NCBI RefSeq assembly: GCF_024808255.1
Contig: NZ_JANTYS010000006.1
Span: forward strand, 275,686-339,685
DNA: 64,000 nucleotides
Direction: 5' to 3'
From: Mucilaginibacter dorajii
GTDB lineage: Bacteria; Bacteroidota; Bacteroidia; Sphingobacteriales; Sphingobacteriaceae
Shown: in pieces, positions 1 through 8,885 of the stretch
Numbering within the stretch: the stretch's first letter is position 1
How the letters are laid out: every line of letters starts with the position of its first letter
Notes under the pieces: model-generated
What the model was told of the DNA's origin: nothing
Databases searched by the model: none
What the model saw: only the letters and a program-made list of their open reading frames with translations
Program-made: the position numbers and the translations under genes

Positions 1-1203
1 ATCCGTAACCTTGTATTAGATGAAGGCAAACGTTTAGACGGCCGTACAACTACCCAGATCCGCCCAATATGGAGCGAAGTTGGTTATTTACCATCTGCAC
101 ACGGTTCTGCAGTATTTACCCGTGGCGAAACCCAATCATTAACTACTGTTACCTTAGGTGCTAAGGATGATGAGCAAATGATTGATGGCGCGTTCATTAA
201 CGGTTACCAAAAATTCTTGTTACACTACAACTTCCCTGGTTTCTCAACTGGCGAGGTTCGTCCAAACAGGGGAGCTGGTCGTCGTGAAATTGGTCACGGT
301 AACCTGGCTATGCGTTCATTAAAACGTGTATTACCTGCCGAGGATGAAAATCCTTACACTATCCGTATCGTTTCTGATATTTTGGAATCTAACGGTTCAT
401 CATCAATGGCTACGGTTTGTGCCGGTACATTGGCTTTGATGGATGCTGGTATTAAAATCACCAACCCGGTATCAGGTATCGCGATGGGATTGATCACCAA
501 CGAAATGGGTACTAAATACGCTATCTTATCTGATATTCTTGGCGACGAGGATCACTTAGGTGATATGGACTTTAAAGTAACCGGTACCGTTAATGGTATT
601 GTTGCTGTACAAATGGACTTGAAAATCAATGGTCTTTCATACGAAGTGTTAACCAACGCTTTAAACCAGGCTAAAGATGGTCGTTTACATATCCTTGGCG
701 AAATGGCAAAAACCATCACCGCGCCACGTGAGGATTACAAACCACATGCTCCGCGTATTGTCACCCTTAGAATCGACAAAGAGTTTATTGGTGCGGTTAT
801 CGGTCCCGGTGGCAAAATCATCCAGGAAATGCAACGCGAAACAGGTGCAACTATCTCTATCGAAGAAAAAGATAACCAGGGTATTGTACAGGTATTTGCC
901 GATAACAAAGCCTCTATCGATGCAGCAGTAACCCGCATCCGTAACATCGCTTCTAAACCAGAGGTTGGCGAAATTTACGAAGGTAAAGTGAAATCAATTA
1001 TGCCGTTTGGCGCGTTTGTTGAGATCATGCCTGGTAAAGATGGTTTGTTGCACATATCTGAAATCGATCATCGTCGTATCGAAACGATGGATGGCATTTT
1101 TCAGATAGGAGACGAAGTAAGGGTTAAATTACTTGATGTTGATAAACAAGGTAAACTGAAGTTATCGCGCAAGGCGTTGCTACCCCGCCCTGAATCAAAA
1201 TAA
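1..1203 (+). CDS. pnp: Polyribonucleotide nucleotidyltransferase (PNPase), 3' part
   Basis: PNPase degrades RNA 3'-to-5' with phosphate and takes part in mRNA turnover. The reading frame is open from base 1, so the start lies outside the window; about 400 C-terminal residues are present. Visible parts, in order, are the second RNase PH core domain, a KH RNA-binding domain with the GxxG loop (GPGG, in the stretch [15 protein letters not shown]) and an S1 domain ([20 protein letters not shown], then GLLHISEI). This is the usual bacterial PNPase C-terminal order, and the protein ends shortly after S1, so no long C-terminal tail is present. A strong hairpin follows the stop codon at once. Only the 5' truncation by the window edge is notable. 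Confidence 0.97.
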   Translation: MRNLVLDEGKRLDGRTTTQIRPIWSEVGYLPSAHGSAVFTRGETQSLTTVTLGAKDDEQMIDGAFINGYQKFLLHYNFPGFSTGEVRPNRGAGRREIGHGNLAMRSLKRVLPAEDENPYTIRIVSDILESNGSSSMATVCAGTLALMDAGIKITNPVSGIAMGLITNEMGTKYAILSDILGDEDHLGDMDFKVTGTVNGIVAVQMDLKINGLSYEVLTNALNQAKDGRLHILGEMAKTITAPREDYKPHAPRIVTLRIDKEFIGAVIGPGGKIIQEMQRETGATISIEEKDNQGIVQVFADNKASIDAAVTRIRNIASKPEVGEIYEGKVKSIMPFGAFVEIMPGKDGLLHISEIDHRRIETMDGIFQIGDEVRVKLLDVDKQGKLKLSRKALLPRPESK

Positions 1204-1221
1204 TTGATCGTTATTATATAT

Positions 1222-1248
1222 GCAAAACCCTCTTTAAGAGGGTTTTGC
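1222..1248 (+). terminator. Hairpin terminator after pnp
   Basis: A perfect 11-bp inverted repeat (GCAAAACCCTC and GAGGGTTTTGC) encloses a 5-nt loop, 18 bases after the pnp stop codon. The A run on the left arm and T run on the right arm lie inside the stem, so it could work in both directions. Confidence 0.8.
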
Positions 1249-1372
1249 TATTTGAGCCTAAAATATTTTTAATTTTTGAAAAAAAATTAAAACAAAAATC
1301 ACATGTTTAAACTTTGTATAGGTTAACAGATAGTTGATTGAACCCATTTATCCGATCCTGCTTGAAAAAAAC

Positions 1373-1645
1373 ATGACCCCTGCTACCAATGATCCTTTAG
1401 GTTTTATTAATAATAGTCCGCAGGGAATACAATCTGGCGCGCAAACGGATTTGGTGCAATTGCTGCTGTACGAAATTATCCGCGTTAAAGAGTTGATATT
1501 ATATTATGACTCCATCCCCAATGGAGGTGGCCAGCTTGGCTCATCAATTTTGAATGAGCTGGTATCTGAGGCCTACAGTTCATTAGTAAATTACGATACC
1601 ATACTAATGAAAAAATACTACGATCTGTTGCTTAATTGCGATTAG
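1373..1645 (+). CDS. Small protein of unknown function (about 90 aa)
   Basis: I do not recognise this protein. From the ATG at 1373 it gives 90 residues. A TTG at 1334 in the same frame would add 13 residues, and I prefer the ATG. The sequence has a polar, Asn/Gln/Gly-rich start and then amphipathic helices (LVQLLLYEIIRVKELILYYD). There is no signal peptide, no cysteine motif and no clear membrane segment. It stands alone between the pnp terminator and a short hairpin repeat, so its neighbours do not suggest a role. Codon use resembles the flanking genes and the frame is clean, so it is probably a real gene. Confidence 0.55.
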   Translation: MTPATNDPLGFINNSPQGIQSGAQTDLVQLLLYEIIRVKELILYYDSIPNGGGQLGSSILNELVSEAYSSLVNYDTILMKKYYDLLLNCD

Positions 1646-1646
1646 A

Positions 1647-1671
1647 GGCCCCCTAACCCCCTGAAGGGGGA
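1647..1671. repeat. C-rich/G-rich hairpin repeat
   Basis: Two CCCCCT blocks are followed by AGGGGG. The second block and the G block form a 6-bp hairpin with a 2-nt loop, directly behind the stop codon of the small unknown gene. It resembles the short C/G palindromes common between Bacteroidota genes and could also end transcription. Confidence 0.4.
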
Positions 1672-1764
1672 ATGATTTGCCAAATTTAAGGGGTGGTACT
1701 CTTGTATCCTTTAACATGGCATAAAGTTTACAAATAATTACAGCACCAACATCCGCGGGATTTC

Positions 1765-1772
1765 TATATTTG
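1765..1772 (+). promoter_or_regulatory. -7 box TATATTTG of rpe, possibly leaderless
   Basis: The box matches the Bacteroidota -7 consensus TAnnTTTG exactly. It ends only 3 bases before the rpe ATG at 1776. Transcription normally starts about 4-8 bases after the final G, which would place the start on or just inside the start codon. No clear -33 TTG was found at the usual spacing, so confidence is moderate. Confidence 0.45.
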
Positions 1773-1775
1773 CAT

Positions 1776-2426
1776 ATGAACCACCTGATAGCACCATCAA
1801 TATTAGCTGCCGATTTTGCCAACCTGCAACGCGATCTGGAAATGATTAACCAAAGCGATGCGGATTGGGTGCATGTTGATATTATGGACGGCATGTTTGT
1901 GCCTAATATCTCTTTTGGTTTTCCTGTGGTTGCTGCCACCAAAAAGCACGCCACCAAGCCGCTGGATGTTCACCTGATGATTGTTGACCCGGATCGCTAT
2001 TTAAAAGCCTTTAAAGACGCTGGAGCGGATGGTATGACTGTTCATTACGAAGCTTGTCCGCATTTGCACAGAACCATTCAGGCTATTAAAGAGCTTGGCT
2101 GCAGGGCAGGAGTGGCCCTTAACCCGCATACACCGGTTGCTTTGTTAGAGGATATCATTGCCGATTTGGATATGGTACTCATCATGTCTGTTAATCCGGG
2201 CTTTGGCGGTCAAAAGTTCATCGCCAACACTTATAAAAAACTTAATGACCTGAAAGAATTAAGTCGCGAGAGAAACCCAAACCTATTAATTGAGGTTGAC
2301 GGTGGCGTTGACCAAAGCAATATTGAAAAATTATTACAAGCTGGTGCAAATGTGCTTGTTGCCGGCAGTTCTGTGTTCTCGTCGGCCAGCCCGGCCGCCG
2401 CGATACATAACCTAAAACACCCCTAA
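1776..2426 (+). CDS. rpe: Ribulose-phosphate 3-epimerase
   Basis: This enzyme interconverts ribulose 5-phosphate and xylulose 5-phosphate in the pentose phosphate pathway, in the cytoplasm, using a bound divalent metal. The 216 residues make a complete TIM barrel. The start MNHLIAPSILAADF is typical of the family. The metal and catalytic residues fall in HVDIMDGMFVPN (His33, Asp35), DVHLMI and VDGGV, and the phosphate-binding segment NPGFGGQKF is present. I chose the ATG at 1776; a TTG two codons upstream is possible but would shift the start into the -7 box. The gene stands alone, with a 200-bp spacer before serC. Confidence 0.96.
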   Translation: MNHLIAPSILAADFANLQRDLEMINQSDADWVHVDIMDGMFVPNISFGFPVVAATKKHATKPLDVHLMIVDPDRYLKAFKDAGADGMTVHYEACPHLHRTIQAIKELGCRAGVALNPHTPVALLEDIIADLDMVLIMSVNPGFGGQKFIANTYKKLNDLKELSRERNPNLLIEVDGGVDQSNIEKLLQAGANVLVAGSSVFSSASPAAAIHNLKHP

Positions 2427-2628
2427 AAGTTATTACAATTGTAATAATTACTACCAACCTTATAGGATAAATTTAATATTTGCAATCAAAAAGGCTTTTG
2501 TTGATTAATTGTATATTTTTTCAAAAAACGTAAATTAATCCTATGAATTTTGTCAAATTGATTAACTTCGGCCCAACTAAATACAAAGTTCCTAATCAAG
2601 TATTCAGAACCTACAATTCGTTAATTAT

Positions 2629-3696
2629 ATGAAACATAATTTTGGTGCCGGACCAGGCATTTTACCTCAGGAGGTTTTAAAACAAGCTTCCGAGGCAGTT
2701 ATTGATTTTAATGGTACAGGATTATCATTACTGGAGATCTCACACCGGTCGAAAGAATTTGAAGCAGTTTTGGACGAAGCTGTTGCATTAGTGAAAGAGT
2801 TATTTGCTGTACCAGAAGGTTATTCGGTATTGTTTTTACAGGGCGGTGCCAGCACACAGTTTGCTTTGGCGCCTTACAATCTGTTACCATCAACAGGCAA
2901 GGCTGCTTACCTTGAAACAGGTGTTTGGGCAAATAAAGCCTTAAAAGAAGCTAAATATTTTGGCGAAGTAGAAATTATTGCTTCCTCAAAGGACGCCAAT
3001 TTTACCTATATCCCTAAAGATTATACTATTCCTGCCGATGCGGCTTATTTCCACATCACTTCAAATAATACCATTTATGGTACACAGTTGCAGGAGTTCC
3101 CTAAATCACCGGTACCGGTTGTTTGCGATATGTCGTCTGATATTTTCAGCCGCAAAGTAAATGTTGCCGATTTTGGTTTGATTTACGCTGGTGCTCAAAA
3201 AAATATGGGTCCTGCGGGCGTTACCCTGGTAATTGTTAAAGATGATTTGTTAGGTAAAGTTGACAGGAAAATCCCTGCCATGTTTAACTACCAAACACAA
3301 ATTGAAGGTGGTTCAATGTATAACACTCCTCCATGTTTTGCTATCTACGTATCAATGCTTACCCTGCAATGGTTAAAAGCAAAAGGCGGTGTTGAAGTAA
3401 TTGAGCAGGAAAACATAACCAAAGCAAGGGTATTATACGAAGAAATTGAGCGTAACCCTATATTTAAGCCTGTTTGCGCCGTTGAAGACCGTTCAAATAT
3501 GAATGTAACCTTTGTAATGGAAAATGCCGAACTGGAAAAACCTTTCCTTAAGTTATGCGACGAAAGAGGCATAATAGGTATTAAAGGCCACAGAAGCGTA
3601 GGCGGTTTCCGCGCTTCAATCTACAACGCGTTGCCTATCACCAGCGTTTACGCCCTGATAGACGTAATGCAGGAATTTGCTGAATCAAACAAATAA
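2629..3696 (+). CDS. serC: Phosphoserine aminotransferase
   Basis: SerC is a PLP enzyme that transfers an amino group from glutamate to 3-phosphohydroxypyruvate in serine synthesis; it often also serves pyridoxine synthesis. The 355-residue protein has normal family length and starts with the typical [13 protein letters not shown]. The PLP lysine is expected at Lys191 in [15 protein letters not shown]. The segment LQGGASTQF and the C-terminal [16 protein letters not shown], which bind cofactor and phosphate, are intact. It lies upstream of a serA-like gene in the same direction, separated by an 8-mer repeat hairpin. The two probably act in consecutive steps and may be co-transcribed. Confidence 0.96.
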   Translation: MKHNFGAGPGILPQEVLKQASEAVIDFNGTGLSLLEISHRSKEFEAVLDEAVALVKELFAVPEGYSVLFLQGGASTQFALAPYNLLPSTGKAAYLETGVWANKALKEAKYFGEVEIIASSKDANFTYIPKDYTIPADAAYFHITSNNTIYGTQLQEFPKSPVPVVCDMSSDIFSRKVNVADFGLIYAGAQKNMGPAGVTLVIVKDDLLGKVDRKIPAMFNYQTQIEGGSMYNTPPCFAIYVSMLTLQWLKAKGGVEVIEQENITKARVLYEEIERNPIFKPVCAVEDRSNMNVTFVMENAELEKPFLKLCDERGIIGIKGHRSVGGFRASIYNALPITSVYALIDVMQEFAESNK

Positions 3697-3701
3697 TTTA
3701 C

Positions 3702-3770
3702 GTCATTAAGTCATTGGGTCATTAAGTCATTTTTTATGGCAATGACCCAATGACCAAATGACTCAATGAC
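3702..3770. repeat. Facing arrays of degenerate 8-bp repeats
   Basis: Four tandem 8-mers of the form GTCATTnn (3702-3733) are followed, after a 5-base spacer, by four 8-mers of the form nnAATGAC (3739-3770). Each right-hand unit is the reverse complement of the left-hand type, so the whole array can fold into a long imperfect hairpin. It fills the serC-serA spacer. The first two bases of each left unit and the last two of each right unit are constant, while the others vary (AA, GG, TT, CC, CA, TC). Confidence 0.85.
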
Positions 3771-3778
3771 TTAATAAG

Positions 3779-4732
3779 ATGATCAAAATATTAGCTAATG
3801 ACGGTATCGACCCGATTGGGAAACAACTTTTAGAAGAAGCTGGTTTCTTTGTTGATACTAATAACATCCCACAGGATGAACTATCTGTTAAATTACAAGA
3901 GTACGATGCTATTACTGTGCGTAGTGCTACCAAAGTGCGTAAAGCCTTAATTGACGCTTGCCCTAATCTTAAGGTGATCGGCCGTGGTGGTGTTGGTATG
4001 GATAACATTGATGTTGAATATGCAAGGGAAAAAGGCCTAAGCGTTTATAACACACCTGCATCTTCATCATTATCTGTTGCCGAGCTTGTATTCGCCAGCT
4101 TATTTGGCGCGGTTAGGTTTTTACCAGATAGCAACCGCAAAATGCCGGTTGAAGGTGGTACCAAATTCAACGACCTGAAAAAAGCCTACGCAAAAGGTAT
4201 TGAACTGCGTGGTAAAACTTTAGGTATTGTAGGCTTTGGCCGTATCGGTCGTGAAGTAGCTAAAATAGCTATCGGCGTTGGTATGGAAGTATTAGCTTAT
4301 GACTTGTTCCCGTTCAATCCTGAGCTGGATATTGTTTTAGGTGGCGGTACAACAGTTAAAGTAAGTGTGAAAACTTCAACTTTAGAAGAGGTAACCAAAA
4401 CAGCCGATTTTATTACCCTGCACACACCGTTCATCGACAAAGCTCTTTTTGGTGCCGAGGAATTGGCATTGACTAAAAAAGGTGTTGGCCTGGTAAACAT
4501 TTCACGTGGCGGCTTAATTGATGAGTTAGCCTTGGTTGACGCTTTAAACAGCGGACAGGTTTCATTTGCTGCTTTAGACGTATTTGATAATGAGCCAACC
4601 CCTCGCGAAGAGATATTAAAACACCCTAAAATTTCGCTTACACCACACATTGGTGCTGCTACTAACGAAGCACAAGAGCGTATTGGTGTTGAGCTTGCTA
4701 ATTTGATCATTGATCACTTTAAGAAAGCGTAA
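3779..4732 (+). CDS. serA: D-3-phosphoglycerate dehydrogenase-like 2-hydroxyacid dehydrogenase
   Basis: The likely reaction is NAD-dependent oxidation of 3-phosphoglycerate to 3-phosphohydroxypyruvate, the step before SerC. The 317 residues contain the N-terminal substrate domain with VIGRGGVGMDNID, a Rossmann fold with GFGRIG at residues 152-157, the signature LVNISRGGLIDE with the substrate-binding Arg, the Glu in FDNEP and the catalytic His in TPHIGAAT. This is the short form: there is no C-terminal ACT domain, so serine feedback through an ACT domain is not expected. The position directly after serC supports the serA assignment over other members of the dehydrogenase family. A hairpin follows it. 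Confidence 0.88.
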   Translation: MIKILANDGIDPIGKQLLEEAGFFVDTNNIPQDELSVKLQEYDAITVRSATKVRKALIDACPNLKVIGRGGVGMDNIDVEYAREKGLSVYNTPASSSLSVAELVFASLFGAVRFLPDSNRKMPVEGGTKFNDLKKAYAKGIELRGKTLGIVGFGRIGREVAKIAIGVGMEVLAYDLFPFNPELDIVLGGGTTVKVSVKTSTLEEVTKTADFITLHTPFIDKALFGAEELALTKKGVGLVNISRGGLIDELALVDALNSGQVSFAALDVFDNEPTPREEILKHPKISLTPHIGAATNEAQERIGVELANLIIDHFKKA

Positions 4733-4797
4733 CACTAATTTTGCGGATTGAATCGAATTTCACGAATTTGATTTTGTGCGAAACTTGCTGATAAAAC

Positions 4798-4832
4798 GAA
4801 TGGCACGAATTCATAAAGAGTTCGTGCCATTC
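4798..4832 (+). terminator. Hairpin terminator after serA
   Basis: A perfect 12-bp stem (GAATGGCACGAA and TTCGTGCCATTC) has an 11-nt loop and is followed by ATTTTAAAAA. It lies 65 bases after the serA stop codon. Confidence 0.7.
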
Positions 4833-4845
4833 ATTTTAAAAAACC

Positions 4846-4930
4846 ATGTCATTGCGAGGAACGAAGCAATCGCGAACTGTGCAAATCCGCTCTGTATAGT
4901 ATGCGATTGCTTCGTGCCTCGCAATGACAT
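4846..4930. repeat. REP/MITE-like palindrome, ATGTCATTGCGAGG family
   Basis: This is an 85-bp element with 27-bp arms and one mismatch. The left arm opens ATGTCATTGCGAGG and contains ACGAAGCAATCGC; the right arm is the complement and closes CCTCGCAATGACAT. The loop is about 30 nt. It lies between the ends of two converging genes and could act as a two-way terminator. Fragments of the same family occur at 35573-35587, 35790-35869 and near 38539-38579. Confidence 0.85.
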
Positions 4931-4946
4931 AACTCGTTAAGCTGTA

Positions 4947-6347
4947 CTATAATATATAAGTCACATCCTTCTCTGGTACCGTAACCTTATAACCTTCTTT
5001 TTCAAGATCATCTGCCAACAATTGCATAGATGAGCCTTCGCCGTGTACTAAAAAAACGTTTTTCAATTTGGTTTTATCCTGGTGTTTAACGTTATCCATC
5101 AGGTCCTGGTGATCGCCATGGGCGCTCAGTACGTCGGTCTGTTTGATTGTTGCGTAAACGGATAGCTCACGGTCTTTAATGTGAACAATAGGATCGCCTC
5201 GTAACAAACGGTGGCCTAAGGTTCCTTTAGCGCAATAGCCGATGAAAAGGATGGTGCAATAGTAATTCTGGATATTATAAAACAGATGATCCTGTATGCG
5301 GCCACCCTCCAGCATACCCGCTGATGAAATGATGATGCAAGGCTCCCAGTAATTAGAGATCTGCCGACTATCTTTAAGTGTTTCTATATAAGTAAGGTTA
5401 TCAAACTCAAATTCGTCGCCTTTATCTTTATAAAATTCCTGGGCTTCCTGGTTTACATGGCTGTGATACTTACGGAAAATACCGGTGGCCATAGTAGCCA
5501 TGGGGCTATCAACAAAAACTTTTACCTGTGGTAATTTCCCTTCGGTAAAGATCTTATTTAAGGAATATACTAATGATTGGGTACGGCCGATACTAAACGC
5601 CGGGATAATTAAACGGCCTTGTTCTTTTACACAAGCCTTATCAATAACTTCAATTAAGGCATCCTCTACTGATTTACCTTTGGTATGGTAACGACCTCCA
5701 TAGGTTGATTCTGAAACTAAGAAATCAACAGGGGGCAATTCCTGTGGATCATTTAAAACTGGGTAGTTTTTTCTGCCGATATCGCCGGTAAAGGCGATTG
5801 ATTTTTCTTCACCATGTTCTGTCACCCTCAAAACTGCCGCTGCCGCGCCTAAAAGGTGACCAACCGGGATAAACGTTAGTTCGATATTGCCATTAACGCG
5901 AAACGGACGGTTAAAGCCGATGGTTACAAACCTATCTACCGTATCCATCACGTGTTTTTGCAGGTATAAAGGCTGAGCGCCGCTACCAGAGTTGAATTTT
6001 CCTTTGCCTCGTTTACGGTTGCCTTTGCCAGCTTTATTCATGAAAATGCTTACTGAATCGAGTAAAAGTAATTCTGTAAGATCGGCAGTGGGAGGGGTGC
6101 ACAGGATCTGCCCGTTAAAACCGAGCCTGACTAATGTAGGCAGGTTACCGGAATGATCGATGTGCGCGTGTGTAAGAATCACCAGGTCAATATCCTCGGG
6201 CCTGAAAGGGAAGTTTTCGTTTGATTGTATGCTGCGGTCCTTCTCATAATCTAACCCGCAATCCACTAATATCTTATATTGGTCAACCTCAAGCAAATGC
6301 ATGCTGCCGGTTACCTGTCGGGCCGCCCCGTGAATGGTTAATTTCAT
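4947..6347 (-). CDS. Metallo-beta-lactamase/beta-CASP RNA-processing exonuclease
   Basis: The 466-residue protein belongs to the beta-CASP group of metallo-beta-lactamase enzymes (YSH1/CPSF73-like in bacteria), which cut or trim RNA using two zinc ions. The zinc motif HAHIDHSGNLP is at residues 60-70. Further zinc ligands lie in GHLLGAAA, FTGDIG and the C-terminal LSAHGDHQDLMD. The beta-CASP region holds IPAFSIGRTQSL and the SSAGMLEGGRIQDHL segment. The C-terminal RMMBL part ends with FLVHGEGSSMQLLADDL. There is no KH domain. It has no operon partner: upstream is a heptamer repeat spacer, downstream a palindromic repeat. The exact RNA substrate cannot be read from sequence. Confidence 0.9.
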   Translation of the reverse strand: MKLTIHGAARQVTGSMHLLEVDQYKILVDCGLDYEKDRSIQSNENFPFRPEDIDLVILTHAHIDHSGNLPTLVRLGFNGQILCTPPTADLTELLLLDSVSIFMNKAGKGNRKRGKGKFNSGSGAQPLYLQKHVMDTVDRFVTIGFNRPFRVNGNIELTFIPVGHLLGAAAAVLRVTEHGEEKSIAFTGDIGRKNYPVLNDPQELPPVDFLVSESTYGGRYHTKGKSVEDALIEVIDKACVKEQGRLIIPAFSIGRTQSLVYSLNKIFTEGKLPQVKVFVDSPMATMATGIFRKYHSHVNQEAQEFYKDKGDEFEFDNLTYIETLKDSRQISNYWEPCIIISSAGMLEGGRIQDHLFYNIQNYYCTILFIGYCAKGTLGHRLLRGDPIVHIKDRELSVYATIKQTDVLSAHGDHQDLMDNVKHQDKTKLKNVFLVHGEGSSMQLLADDLEKEGYKVTVPEKDVTYIL

Positions 6348-6357
6348 ATTAAGTTAG

Positions 6358-6495
6358 ACGTGGTACGTATTACGTTATACGTTTCCTTATTGCATAAATG
6401 AAATGGCTTTTTCAATTTACGTCTTAATTCGTGAATATAATAGTTTATTTAGGGCTTTTCAAAACGTATCACGTAAAACGTTCAACGTATAACTT
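6358..6495. repeat. Facing arrays of degenerate 7-bp repeats (ACGT core)
   Basis: Four tandem heptamers beginning ACG (ACGTGGT, ACGTATT, ACGTTAT, ACGTTTC) cover 6358-6385. Five heptamers, four ending in ACGT (AAAACGT, ATCACGT, AAAACGT, TCAACGT, ATAACTT), cover 6461-6495. The arrays are inverted relative to each other, with 75 bases of AT-rich sequence between. They fill almost the whole spacer between the RNA-processing gene and the ABC exporter gene. Confidence 0.8.
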
Positions 6496-6498
6496 AAA

Positions 6499-8331
6499 CT
6501 ACCCTGCCTGCGTTTCAAACTGTAGCTGGCTTAAATAGCGGTATAGGCCCTGTTCGTTGCCAATTAATTCGGCGTGATTACCACTTTCTATGATCTCGCC
6601 TTTTTCAAGTACAATGATCTTATCCGCTTCGCGGATGGTTGAAAGGCGGTGGGCGATAATGATGGAAGTGCGATCTTTCATCAACTCTTCTAAGGCCTCC
6701 TGTACCAAACGCTCAGATTCTGAATCTAAAGATGATGTAGCTTCGTCCAAAATCAGGATAGAAGGGTTTTTAAGCAGGGCACGCGCAATAGCGATGCGCT
6801 GGCGCTGGCCGCCCGAAAGTTTTACACCACGCTCACCAACAATGGTTTCATAACCTTCGGGGAATGATGTAATAAACTGGTGCGCGTTAGCGCGTTTAGC
6901 AGCCTGTATAATATCTTCTTTAGATGCGTTAAGTCTGCCGTAGGCAATGTTTTCCAAGATCGACCCACCAAACAGCAATACATCCTGCGGTACTATAGCT
7001 ACCTGGTTACGGATATCGGTGATTGAATACTCATCAGCCGTACGGCCATCAAATAAGATAGAGCCGTTTTGGGGATGGTAAAACTGCAATATTAGTGATG
7101 CCATGGTTGATTTACCCGAGCCGCTTGGCCCTACAATAGCCACTTTTTGGCCGGCTGCCGCATCAAAAGAAATTCCCTTTAAAATAGTTAATTCCGGGCG
7201 AGAAGGGTAGGCAAATACTACATTATCAAAAGTCAGGTCGCCTTTAATCGGTTGATCTACCTGGTTATTGTTTTCAATCATGGAGATGTCCTCGCCTTTC
7301 TCGGCCAGGATCTCTAACACCCGTTCACTTGCGCCCACTGCTTTTTGCAGGTTGGCATACAAATCGGGAAAGCTACCCATGGCCGCGCCAGCGAAAATTG
7401 AGTAAAAAATAAATTTAGTGAGTTCGCCAAAATCTAACTCGTGGTTATGAACCAAAACCGATCCGTACCAAATCACACCAACAAAAGTTCCAAAAAGGAA
7501 AAAGACTATAAACGACGCAAAGATGCCTCTGAATTTAGCCCCTTTTACAGCTATGTCGACAACATTTCTTAAAATTTTATTGTAACGATTAGCTTCATAA
7601 GCTTCATTAACAAAGGCTTTTACATTGGCAATACCTTGTAAAGTTTCTTCTACTATCGTATTCGATTCACCAAGTTTATCTTGAGCCTGGCGTGATAGTT
7701 TGCGAATGAATCGTCCAAATATCACAGCGAATGCAACTAAAAAAGGAAGAACGGCTAAAACAGCAAGTGTAAGTTTTGGCGAAACTATTGTAAGGAAAAT
7801 TACGCTGCCAATCATGATAACTAACTGTCTTACAATCTCTGCAATTGTTGTTGTTAATGTATCCTGAATTTGTGATAAATCAGCAGAAATCCGACTGTTC
7901 AATTCACCAACTCTATGATTTGCGAAAAAATTCATAGGGAGAGTAACCAATTTAAAATAAGTATCCCGCCTTATATCTGCCAAGGACATTTCAGACACTT
8001 GTACAAACCATAAGATTCTAAAGAAGGATATTATTGCCTGGAAAAATAGCAGGACCATACCACCAAGCCCTATAGCCTGTATACTGTGAGGCAAAAAAGG
8101 GTAATCGTACTTGTTTTGTGAAGCATTTATTAAAGCCCCGAGTATAGCCGGAAATGCCAAGCCTACAAGGCTGGATATAAACAAAAAAAACATCCCTAAG
8201 ATGAATTTGCCGCGGTATGGCTTTAAATAGCTTAATAGTTTTGCAACTTTACGAATGCTGCTTTTGTTTATTTTTGCCTTTGGTAGTTCGGTTTCAGTCT
8301 TCGCTCCACTGTTCAGTCGTCCTCTTGCCAT
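6499..8331 (-). CDS. ABC exporter, MsbA-like (membrane and ATPase domains fused)
   Basis: The 610-residue half-transporter dimerises to export a substrate with ATP. The type is that of MsbA lipid flippases and multidrug exporters. Residues 40-330 carry about six membrane helices. The ATPase domain follows with Walker A GPSGSGKST (401-409), signature LSGGQRQR (505-512) and Walker B ILILDEATSSLD (525-536), then the switch His in IIIAHRLSTI. It ends a probable minus-strand operon with the two genes upstream: there are only 29 bp to the unknown exported protein. That set could be envelope-related, but the substrate cannot be predicted. Lipid A core export is one possibility. Confidence 0.92.
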   Translation of the reverse strand: MARGRLNSGAKTETELPKAKINKSSIRKVAKLLSYLKPYRGKFILGMFFLFISSLVGLAFPAILGALINASQNKYDYPFLPHSIQAIGLGGMVLLFFQAIISFFRILWFVQVSEMSLADIRRDTYFKLVTLPMNFFANHRVGELNSRISADLSQIQDTLTTTIAEIVRQLVIMIGSVIFLTIVSPKLTLAVLAVLPFLVAFAVIFGRFIRKLSRQAQDKLGESNTIVEETLQGIANVKAFVNEAYEANRYNKILRNVVDIAVKGAKFRGIFASFIVFFLFGTFVGVIWYGSVLVHNHELDFGELTKFIFYSIFAGAAMGSFPDLYANLQKAVGASERVLEILAEKGEDISMIENNNQVDQPIKGDLTFDNVVFAYPSRPELTILKGISFDAAAGQKVAIVGPSGSGKSTMASLILQFYHPQNGSILFDGRTADEYSITDIRNQVAIVPQDVLLFGGSILENIAYGRLNASKEDIIQAAKRANAHQFITSFPEGYETIVGERGVKLSGGQRQRIAIARALLKNPSILILDEATSSLDSESERLVQEALEELMKDRTSIIIAHRLSTIREADKIIVLEKGEIIESGNHAELIGNEQGLYRYLSQLQFETQAG

Positions 8332-8360
8332 TTATAATTTTAGTAGTTAAGCCGGCGAAT

Positions 8361-8876
8361 TTAAGCCTTAAGTTTGTTTCTCTGGTATAACAAATACAAA
8401 ATTGACGCAAACATGAATACAATGATGGTAATATAAACAGTGCTCAGGGTACTTTTATGTTCTAAATCGACTTTTAATTGTGCATCGCGTTGCTTTAGTT
8501 TGTTTAAAGCAGCGGCGTAATTTTGACTAATAGTTTCAGCTTCTTTCCCGTGATCCTGAATTTGCCTTTGCTGAAAAGCGCTGTATTCAAACAGGATCTT
8601 CAGTTCCTTAAAAATGTTGTCGTCGGTTTTAGCTATGTCCATCAAGATGTTGCCCGACCGGCGAATATCATCTTTGGTTTGAAAACCAAAAATACCGGTA
8701 TGCTGACTTAAACTTTGGCTGTACTGCCCAAATTTAAGTTTACGGTCGGCCAACATCTGGTTTATTTTTTTACGTTGATTTTGGTAGGCGATGGAATCGG
8801 CGTCAGCCTGCGTTTGCGCAAACAGGTTGCCCGCCGCAAAAAAGCACAGCAAGCCAAGCAGTATCAATTTTTTCAT
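8361..8876 (-). CDS. Exported single-span membrane protein of unknown function
   Basis: I do not recognise this family. The 171 residues begin with a signal peptide (MKKLILLGLLCFFAAGNLFAQ, cut after AQ). A charged, Gln/Lys/Asp-rich middle follows and probably forms coiled coil or helical hairpins (QIQDHGKEAETISQNYAAAL). One C-terminal membrane helix (VYITIIVFMFASILYLLY) is followed by a short positive tail. The topology would place most of it in the periplasm, anchored to the inner membrane. It lies 9 bp downstream of the SAM hydrolase gene and 29 bp upstream of the ABC exporter gene, so it is probably co-transcribed with them. Confidence 0.75.
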   Translation of the reverse strand: MKKLILLGLLCFFAAGNLFAQTQADADSIAYQNQRKKINQMLADRKLKFGQYSQSLSQHTGIFGFQTKDDIRRSGNILMDIAKTDDNIFKELKILFEYSAFQQRQIQDHGKEAETISQNYAAALNKLKQRDAQLKVDLEHKSTLSTVYITIIVFMFASILYLLYQRNKLKA

Positions 8877-8885
8877 ATCCTAAAT

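Noticed and set aside
1275..1316. Promoter for the small unknown gene (TTTG and TAAACTTTG)
   Set aside because: The -7 box has one base too many and the spacing to the upstream TTTG is about 30 bases.
4297..4710. 137-codon minus-strand frame inside serA
   Set aside because: It is antisense to conserved dehydrogenase motifs and has no independent support.
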